Shown here piece by piece: positions 7,904-13,843 of a DNA stretch of 13,843 nucleotides. The notes beneath the pieces were generated by a model. That model was not told where the DNA came from and ran no database searches. It saw only the letters and a program-made list of their open reading frames with translations. Each line of letters starts with the position of its first letter. Position 1 is the first letter of the stretch. The stretch comes from CAWIVJ01 sp963839525. Lineage in GTDB: Bacteria; Cyanobacteriota; Vampirovibrionia; Gastranaerophilales; Gastranaerophilaceae. The stretch spans positions 1-13,843 of the forward strand of contig CAWIVJ010000033.1 of NCBI GenBank assembly GCA_963839525.1, given 5' to 3'. Position numbers and translations under genes: made by a program.

Positions 7904-10900
7904 ATGTGCCCACAAGCCGAGAACCTCAGCAACAGGAGATGGCTTCTTGATCGACTACGGGCAGAGGTGATTGGCCCGGACCCGACCGCGTGCGATGCGC
8001 CGGTCCAGATCGCGGCTGGCGCTGAAATGACCTTCGAGTCCTGGCCCGCCTGGCGGATACCGAAGATCCAGCCCGACGGGGAGGAGATACTGTGGCAGGA
8101 TCCGCCGATCAAGCGCTATGGAGCAGGGGTGTTGTTCCCTGTGGGCATCACCGAGCAACGACAACTGGCGGAAGACGCCGCATCGACACCGGAAGAGATC
8201 CAGGAGGAAGAGGCCCTTCCAGATACTGGAGCATTTGACTCGCTGGAAGAGGATATCCAGCGACGAGCCGGCGCATCGTCGCTTGATGACGACTCGGACA
8301 GCCACGAGGTGACCCTCGCAAACGCCTACCGCCCATCTGCTCTGGGATTGAGCTTCCTGGGAGATCTTGATGTCGAAGAGGAGGCGATTCTGATCGAGGT
8401 GTCGTTTGCCAGATATGTCAGGCAGACGGCAAGGGTGATGCGGCGACCCGACGACGACGACCCGATTGAGCGGGAGATGTGGCTCAGATCCCCGGGGAAG
8501 ACCGCGGATGGCGCCAACCCGGTCCTCCGCATTCCTCGTGAGGACCTCCTCAGGGAGACGAGAATCGAGCAACCCGTGCCAGGCAACGAGGAGAGGAACC
8601 TGCGCGTCGTGGTTGTTTCCAGGCCGCACGCAGGCGGTGAGAGTTCAAGGTTGCTCACAGTGTGCCTCGTCAACCGGGAAGATCCCGATGCAGGGCGACT
8701 CGACGAGCGCTGCTACTTTCAGAGCGGTCTGCAAGTGTCAGGATCAACGGAACGTAGGTGGATACTCCCGTATCCAGAGCCCTCGGCCGGGTCACCCGAC
8801 CCGGCGGCTGACGAGAACATCACCAGGTTGCTCTACCGGGACCGTCAGACCTATGCAATAGGTCATGGCTGTGCCGCCGACTGGAGACCTGACCGGCAGG
8901 TTGAAGGCCCCGACAGCCGGGTTTCGAGTGTACGTACTGACTGTCTTCCGGAGTTTGAAACACCAGCAACAAGCGCCGAGGTGAAAGACGGGACTGGCAA
9001 GGATCTTCGCGTGAGCATGCTCAGCCTCGCCGGGCTGGACTCCTCCGACGATGGCCTGGCAGACCTGGACCGCCTGGTTGGCGCGTACGAGGCCTGGCTT
9101 CGCGATCTGGGCAATCTCGACGCACCCCGGGAGGTTGTGCCAGGTGTTCCGCGACCACCGATCCCATCCGACCTTCGGGCAACCGCACAGGAGCTGCTTG
9201 CGAGATGTCAGCGCTGCCTGCGACGTCTCGAGGCGGGGCTGGCGTTCCTTCGTGGCAATAGTGAGCTGGCACAGACAGCCATCACTGCATTCAGGCTCAT
9301 GAACGAGGCCATGCTGCTTGGCCAGCTCAGGTCGAGCCGGGAAACCAGGACCCCCAGCTGGGACGAGGACTCGGGCAGGTTTGTCTGGGACAGAACAATT
9401 GACAACCCGGATCACGCGGCCCGACATCCGACAAAGGGCTACTGGCGTCCGTTCCAGATAGCGTTCATCCTGATGTCCGTCCCGGCGATCTGTGACCCCG
9501 AGCATCAGGAGAGACGACAGGTAGACCTCATTTGGTTCCCGACCGGTGGCGGCAAGACGGAGGCATACCTCGGCCTCACGGCGTTCACCCTCCTCTTCAA
9601 CCGCCTTTCGGGCCGCAAGCCGGGCGGGGTGGACGTCCTCATGCGTTACACCCTGCGCCTACTCACGGCCCAGCAGTTTCAGCGAGCGGGCCTCCTGTTC
9701 TGTGCCCTGGAAGATGTCAGGAGGCGGCATCAGGCGAGTCACAAGCAGCTGGAGGGAGACGACTTCAACATAGGGATGTGGGTGGGGGGCGCAGCGACAC
9801 CGAACAGGCGATCAGATGCGGTCAGAGCGCTCCGACGTCTCCAGAAGGACCCACAAAACGCCGAGAACCCATTTGTTCTCCTGAAGTGCCCCTGGTGCAA
9901 CGCCCGGTTTGGACCTGTGCTGCCTGCTCCCGGAACGAGGCGAGGTGGCCGGAGGGAAGGCCGGCGAGCACCCAAGAGCGTCTTCGGCTACAGCACCCGC
10001 TACCTGTCTGGAAGCCGGGCCGAGACGGTCGTCTTTCAATGCGACGACCCCGCATGCGCCTACAGCGGCAGGCCTCTTCCCATCCTGGTGATCGACGAGG
10101 ACATCTACGCCGCACCTCCCAGTCTCGTAATTGCGACAGTCGACAAGTTCGCGATGCTGGCGTGGAAGCCCGAGATCCGCCGGCTTCTCGGGATCGACGA
10201 GAGTGGTGGTCACATCAATCACCCTCCATCTCTGATCATCCAGGACGAGCTTCACCTGATCTCTGGTCCACTCGGTTCCATGGTTGGTGCATACGAGACG
10301 GTCATCGACGAGCTGTGCACCACGCGGGAGGACGACGGGCCGGTCCAAACGCCCAAGATCGTGGCCTCGACCGCCACGATCAGCAGGGCGGAAGAACAGG
10401 TCAGCAGTCTGTACGCTCGACCCGACGTCAACCTTTTCCCTCCGCCCGGTCTGGAGGCTGGCGATTCGTTCTTCGCACGCGAGGCGCGGGATGACAACGG
10501 GAGGCTCGAACCCGGGAGACTCTACGCAGGGGTGATGGCACCGGGCCACGGCTCGCAGCAGACAACGCAGGCAAGGGTCTTTGCGGTCTTGCTCCAGTAT
10601 CCGGCAATCATGCCAGCCGGTCAGAATGAAGCTGACACCCGTGATCCGTGGTGGACTCTCCTGTCATTCTTCAACTCCCTGCGCGAACTGGGGGGGGCAG
10701 CTACACTCCTTGTCGCCGACACCCGTGACTACCTCAGGGTCATCATTGATCGCCACGGCCTACCGTACATGGTGATAAGACAGCTCATGCACGTCGAGGA
10801 GCTGACCAGCAGAAAGAGAAGCGATCAGGTTCCACTGGCCATCCAGAAGCTCGAGAAGCCTTTCGAGAGAAACAGCAAGGGGTATGTCACGGAAGCGGTG

Positions 10901-11590
10901 GATGCTTGCCTGGCCTCGAACATCATCGAGGTGGGCATCGACATCGACAGGCTGAGCTTGATGACGATCGTCGGACAGCCGAAGACAACGTCGCAGTACA
11001 TCCAGGTCTCCAGCCGTATTGGCCGGAGACACGATGCGCCCGGACTGGTCGTCATCACCTACAGCCAGAGCAAGCCCAGGGATCGAAGCCACTACGAGAG
11101 ATTCCGCTCGTTCCACAACAGGCTGTACGCCCAGGTGGAGCCCACGAGCGTTACTCCGTTCAGCCCTCCTGCGGTGGATCGCGCGCTACACGGTGTGCTT
11201 GTGAGTGCAGTCCGCCAGCTTGGGGGGCAGTCAGCAGCCGAATCGCCAAGGCCCTGCCCCGTTGTGCCCGGGAGCGGGATTCGGACCTTGGTGGAGCGGA
11301 TGTTCGACGAACGGGTCCAGATCGTCGACCCCTCCGAGCGGGCATCCGTCGCCGCCACCCTGGCGCGCAGATTGAGGGAATGGCGAGCCTGGAACCCGCG
11401 CGACTATGGGCGTTTCGGCTCACAACCCGAGGATGCGCCACTGACGTACCCGGCCGGATCGACGGAACCGGTTCAATGGAACGGCCACAGCTGGCCGACC
11501 CTGACCTCTCTCAGAGATGTGGATGCTAGTTGCGAGGCCGAGATCACGACCTACTACCTCGAGCGCGACGCAATGGAGAATGACGCATGA
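7904..11590 (+). CDS. drmA: DrmA-type DISARM superfamily 2 helicase
   Basis: A 1228-residue helicase, within the usual DrmA size. The N-terminal 540 residues lack enzyme motifs and include a very acidic stretch at about 90-130. Walker A is FPTGGGKT at 545-552 within the LIWFPTGGGKTEAYLGL context typical of DrmA. Between motifs I and II sits a Zn-ribbon-like pair, CPWC at 662-665 and CDDPAC at 713-718. Motif II is DELH at 781-784, motif III STAT at 822-825, motif V EVGIDID at 1009-1015 and motif VI QVSSRIGRR at 1034-1042. In DISARM, DrmA forms a complex with DrmB and loads on DNA as the core helicase. The gene starts immediately after the upstream stop and overlaps drmB by four bases. Related DUF1998-associated helicases (Druantia DruE) were considered, but the sequence context around motif I and the separate DrmB neighbour favour DrmA. 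Confidence 0.88.
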   Translation: MCPQAENLSNRRWLLDRLRAEVIGPDPTACDAPVQIAAGAEMTFESWPAWRIPKIQPDGEEILWQDPPIKRYGAGVLFPVGITEQRQLAEDAASTPEEIQEEEALPDTGAFDSLEEDIQRRAGASSLDDDSDSHEVTLANAYRPSALGLSFLGDLDVEEEAILIEVSFARYVRQTARVMRRPDDDDPIEREMWLRSPGKTADGANPVLRIPREDLLRETRIEQPVPGNEERNLRVVVVSRPHAGGESSRLLTVCLVNREDPDAGRLDERCYFQSGLQVSGSTERRWILPYPEPSAGSPDPAADENITRLLYRDRQTYAIGHGCAADWRPDRQVEGPDSRVSSVRTDCLPEFETPATSAEVKDGTGKDLRVSMLSLAGLDSSDDGLADLDRLVGAYEAWLRDLGNLDAPREVVPGVPRPPIPSDLRATAQELLARCQRCLRRLEAGLAFLRGNSELAQTAITAFRLMNEAMLLGQLRSSRETRTPSWDEDSGRFVWDRTIDNPDHAARHPTKGYWRPFQIAFILMSVPAICDPEHQERRQVDLIWFPTGGGKTEAYLGLTAFTLLFNRLSGRKPGGVDVLMRYTLRLLTAQQFQRAGLLFCALEDVRRRHQASHKQLEGDDFNIGMWVGGAATPNRRSDAVRALRRLQKDPQNAENPFVLLKCPWCNARFGPVLPAPGTRRGGRREGRRAPKSVFGYSTRYLSGSRAETVVFQCDDPACAYSGRPLPILVIDEDIYAAPPSLVIATVDKFAMLAWKPEIRRLLGIDESGGHINHPPSLIIQDELHLISGPLGSMVGAYETVIDELCTTREDDGPVQTPKIVASTATISRAEEQVSSLYARPDVNLFPPPGLEAGDSFFAREARDDNGRLEPGRLYAGVMAPGHGSQQTTQARVFAVLLQYPAIMPAGQNEADTRDPWWTLLSFFNSLRELGGAATLLVADTRDYLRVIIDRHGLPYMVIRQLMHVEELTSRKRSDQVPLAIQKLEKPFERNSKGYVTEAVDACLASNIIEVGIDIDRLSLMTIVGQPKTTSQYIQVSSRIGRRHDAPGLVVITYSQSKPRDRSHYERFRSFHNRLYAQVEPTSVTPFSPPAVDRALHGVLVSAVRQLGGQSAAESPRPCPVVPGSGIRTLVERMFDERVQIVDPSERASVAATLARRLREWRAWNPRDYGRFGSQPEDAPLTYPAGSTEPVQWNGHSWPTLTSLRDVDASCEAEITTYYLERDAMENDA
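11575..11578 (+). promoter_or_regulatory. Ribosome binding site for drmB inside drmA
   Basis: GGAG lies eight bases before ATG 11587, within the last codons of drmA. Together with the ATGA overlap it supports this start and coupled translation, consistent with equal production of two proteins that form one complex. Confidence 0.45.
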
Positions 11591-13497
11591 GCCCCAGACC
11601 GCTCCGCAGAACTCAGGCGATCGTCCCGTTCGGCGTCGGGGCGATGATCGACTTCCCCGGGCCGGTCTCGCTGATCCACTGCGGCCTCGATGCGTGGCCA
11701 TTCAACGAGAACGACCCCGAGCATAGGGAGTTCCGAATTGACGATGAGGTACGGCTCGCCAGTCGTTTGAAAGTCGAGTACTTCGTCCAGCCCCCCGACT
11801 TCAGGCGTCCGTCACGGGGTGAGGCCCAAGGCCAGGCGAACCTGAACCTGCGCCTCCCCTTCCTGAGGTTCCCGAAGTGGCACGTCTGCCCAAGATGCGG
11901 CCGGATGTACGAATCAGCGTTGCACGACGCGTCTCCGCCGATGTGTCAGGGCCCGATTGCCACCGGGTCCGATGCCGGGTCATCGCATCCGCGGCGTCGG
12001 ACGGTTCAGGTGAGATTCGTCGCTGCCTGTGAGAAAGGTCACCTGCAGGATTTCCCCTGGTGGGAGTGGGTGTTCAGAAGCCCGGCACCCAGCCCAGGGG
12101 GCCTGCGTCTGAGAATGAACACGAGCGGGAGCGCCTCGCTGGCCGGGGTCAGAATCATCTGCGAGGAAGACAGGCCGCAGATCAAGGTCGTTGCAGCAAG
12201 AACACTGGCGGGCGCCTTCGCTCACGATCTCGCCGCCGGCTCGGCTCTCACGAGAATGGGTGTTACTTGCAGGGGCGAGAACCCCGCGCTCGGGATACCG
12301 TCGTCAGTGATTGACCCTCCCGGATGTGGTGAGGAGTTGCACCCGTTGCTCAGGGGCGGCTCCAACGTCTATTTTCCCCACGTCGTTAGCTCCATCTACC
12401 TCCCGCCGGTCGATGACTCGGCGCGAGAGGAGGTCCTGGAAGTGCTGGAGGACCGGATGGTGTGGCAGTTCGTCAAGATGATGTCGCAGGCCCAGGGTGG
12501 CGAGGTCAACGCGGAAACTGTGGGCGTGGTTCTTCAGACCTACTACTCCGATCGAGATATCGATCCAGCAGAGCTGGCGGAAGCGGCCAACAGGCGGCTG
12601 AAGGGGGGTGAATCCCCGGGCTTGCAGGAGGTGCCGACTGACTCGGATGAGCAGCGGTTCAGGCGGCAGGAGTTTCAGCTCTTCTGCAGGGATACTCAAG
12701 AGGGATACCCGAAGACGAACCTGCTGACGAGAACGGCAGACCTGACCCGGTACGAGAAAATCGTGCGGGATCACTTCGGCCTCGTGTCACTCGTCCACAA
12801 ACTCCGGGAGACACGCGCTTTTGTGGGCTACTCGCGAGTCTTCTCGGGAAGCGGAATGGGCGAGGCAGAGCTGTCGCGGACGCCGAAGGTCTGGTTGCCC
12901 GCTGTAATCGTCAGAGGAGAAGGCCTGTTTCTGGCCCTTCGGGAGGATCGCATCAATGCGTGGCACATGGAGCACGCTAAAGCCCTGTCAAACCGCGTCA
13001 GCACCATGCAGAGCACCCTGAATCGGCTGCGAGCACGTCGTCGGCAGGATACCCGTCGGATTTCACCCCGGTTCGTCCTTCTTCACACCCTGGCTCACAT
13101 ACTGATCAACCAGCTGATCTTCGATTCCGGATATGGTTCGGCCTCGTTGAGGGAGCGCATTTACTGCTCGGACGATCAGCAGCATCCCATGGCTGCCATC
13201 CTCATCTACACGGCTGCAGGGGACTCCGAGGGGACGATGGGGGGACTGGTCAGAATGGGGCAGCCGGGCAGACTTGAGGGGGTCATTCTACGGGCCCTGG
13301 AGAAGGCCCGCTGGTGCTCTTCGGATCCGGTCTGCATCGAGAGTCAGGGTCAGGGCCCCGACAGCTGCAACCTCGCCGCTTGCCACTCCTGCGCCTTGCT
13401 CCCGGAGACCTGTTGCGAGGAGCAGAACCGCCTGTTGGATCGGGGGCTGGTGGTTGGGACGTTGTCTGAACCCGGGCTAGGGTTCTTCCAGACCTGA
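11587..13497 (+). CDS. drmB: DrmB-type DUF1998 protein, DISARM core partner of DrmA
   Basis: A 636-residue DrmB homologue, a usual length. Recognisable parts in order are a conserved N-terminal RRTQAIVPFGVGAMIDFPG at about 4-22, a first zinc knuckle C101-x2-C104, and a CEKGHLQDFPWWEWV block at 148-162. The DUF1998 helix LHTLAHILINQL begins at 499. A cysteine-rich C-terminal zinc cluster has C577, C583, C594, C599, C602, C609 and C610. No ATPase or nuclease motif is seen. In characterised DISARM, DrmB binds DrmA, and the pair recognises DNA with single-stranded overhangs. It overlaps drmA by four bases (ATGA). It is the last gene in the run; no drmC follows before the window ends. Confidence 0.9.
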   Translation: MSPRPLRRTQAIVPFGVGAMIDFPGPVSLIHCGLDAWPFNENDPEHREFRIDDEVRLASRLKVEYFVQPPDFRRPSRGEAQGQANLNLRLPFLRFPKWHVCPRCGRMYESALHDASPPMCQGPIATGSDAGSSHPRRRTVQVRFVAACEKGHLQDFPWWEWVFRSPAPSPGGLRLRMNTSGSASLAGVRIICEEDRPQIKVVAARTLAGAFAHDLAAGSALTRMGVTCRGENPALGIPSSVIDPPGCGEELHPLLRGGSNVYFPHVVSSIYLPPVDDSAREEVLEVLEDRMVWQFVKMMSQAQGGEVNAETVGVVLQTYYSDRDIDPAELAEAANRRLKGGESPGLQEVPTDSDEQRFRRQEFQLFCRDTQEGYPKTNLLTRTADLTRYEKIVRDHFGLVSLVHKLRETRAFVGYSRVFSGSGMGEAELSRTPKVWLPAVIVRGEGLFLALREDRINAWHMEHAKALSNRVSTMQSTLNRLRARRRQDTRRISPRFVLLHTLAHILINQLIFDSGYGSASLRERIYCSDDQQHPMAAILIYTAAGDSEGTMGGLVRMGQPGRLEGVILRALEKARWCSSDPVCIESQGQGPDSCNLAACHSCALLPETCCEEQNRLLDRGLVVGTLSEPGLGFFQT

Positions 13498-13843
13498 AGG
13501 CTAGGTCCCCGGCCGTTTTGCTTCGCACTCCGCACATAAAGGTGTCAGGCGTGCGCCAGGCCAAGCGTGGGGAAGGGGGAAGAGATGACGTGGGTCAGAG
13601 ATGACGAGCGGAGCTTCTGAAACCTCCTGAATGGACCCAGCGGGTTGAAGTCCCGTCAGGCCTTGCGGTGGCCGCCAGCCGGAAGCGAGTCTTGCGCCGT
13701 GGGGGTAACCGAAGCGGCGAAGCGTGGGCGGCGGCGCTCGCGGCGCCGGAGCCTGGCCTGGGCCGCTTCCACCGCCTCCTGAAGCGCTTCCCTCTCCCAC
13801 TGGCCAACGTCGTCCACTCGATCTACCGCCATGCAGCGAACCC
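13498..13843 (+). other. Non-coding tail, no gene recognised
   Basis: The last 346 bases hold no convincing protein gene on either strand. Reverse-strand open frames here are low-complexity, Pro/Arg/Gly-rich and lack family motifs. Visible structure includes a 10-base direct repeat AGAGATGACG at 13581-13590 and 13597-13606, a GGCGC/GCGCC hairpin at 13733-13747 and a palindrome GAAGCGCTTC at 13781-13790. No clear rho-independent terminator follows drmB; CCCCGGCCGTTTTG just after it is only a weak candidate. The base pattern suggests structured RNA. Confidence 0.5.
13551..13843 (+). mobile_element. Possible 5' part of a group II intron, cut by window end
   Basis: GTGCGCC at 13551 fits the GUGYG 5' end of bacterial group II introns. 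The following bases include AACCTCCTGAATGGACCC, GGGTTGAAGTCCCGT, GCCGGAAGCGAGTC and GAAGCGGCGAAGCGTGGGC, which resemble domain I segments of bacterial group II introns as I remember them. Domain V and the reverse transcriptase/maturase gene would lie beyond the window, so the assignment rests only on the 5' part. If right, the intron sits 53 bases after drmB and may separate it from further system genes. Another structured RNA or repeat is the alternative. Confidence 0.4.

Noticed and set aside
9532..10494. 320-residue forward frame inside the DrmA helicase gene
   Set aside because: It is an alternative-frame shadow of the helicase core, rich in Arg, Pro and Gly and without motifs.
7904..13497. 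Druantia DruE-type or BREX system
   Set aside because: The helicase and the DUF1998 protein are separate genes with DrmA- and DrmB-like motifs, and no Druantia or BREX hallmark genes (for example pglZ, brxC) are present.
13581..13606. Direct repeat AGAGATGACG as a CRISPR or attachment site
   Set aside because: Only two short copies six bases apart; no array and no matching copy noticed elsewhere in the window.
13501..13800. 99-residue reverse-strand open frame after drmB
   Set aside because: Low-complexity composition, no motif, no ribosome site seen; the region looks like structured RNA or intergenic DNA.
1..13843. tRNA, rRNA or CRISPR arrays
   Set aside because: No cloverleaf with a T-loop consensus, rRNA core sequence or regularly spaced repeats were seen on reading the window.

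Overview
The window is a GC-rich stretch (by eye about 60% or more GC) of bacterial DNA. All convincing genes lie on the + strand, with short or overlapping junctions. Nothing in it fixes the phylum. It looks like an accessory, defence-island segment: a DUF4268-type nuclease-like gene, a run of seven phage-defence or DNA-modification genes, and a terminal non-coding stretch that may be the beginning of a group II intron.

Layout. (1) 132-1126: a DUF4268-like protein whose homologous reading frame is split by three single-base shifts. (2) 1127-1285: an intergenic gap with a GCACC/GGTGC inverted repeat, the only obvious place for an operon promoter. (3) 1286-2743: a C5-cytosine DNA methyltransferase with all main motifs, but motif I and motifs VIII-X lie in one frame and motifs IV-VIII in another, so two compensating shifts are needed. 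(4) 2713-3537: an endonuclease III-like HhH-GPD glycosylase with Lys, Asp and four Fe-S cysteines. (5) 3534-4526 and 4523-6112: two proteins without recognisable catalytic motifs, translationally coupled; together they have about the length expected for the DISARM protein DrmE and may be a split version of it. (6) 6119-7903: a NERD nuclease domain fused to a superfamily 1 helicase. (7) 7904-11590: a DrmA-type helicase. (8) 11587-13497: a DrmB-type DUF1998 protein. (9) 13498-13843: non-coding, possibly group II intron RNA.

Interpretation. DrmA plus DrmB plus a cytosine methyltransferase is the signature of class 2 DISARM, in which the methyltransferase marks host DNA and the helicase complex acts on incoming phage DNA. 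This locus differs from the textbook layout. No drmC (phospholipase D-type nuclease) is seen in the window, and a NERD-SF1 helicase fusion and an Endo III-like glycosylase sit inside the same gene run. The NERD domain could supply the missing nuclease. The glycosylase could repair 5-methylcytosine deamination damage or act as an effector. These roles are inferred from gene content and order.

Five apparent frameshifts all fall in the first 2.3 kb and none in the remaining 11 kb. This could mean sequencing errors near a contig end or real decay of the upstream genes. The raw sequence cannot separate these.
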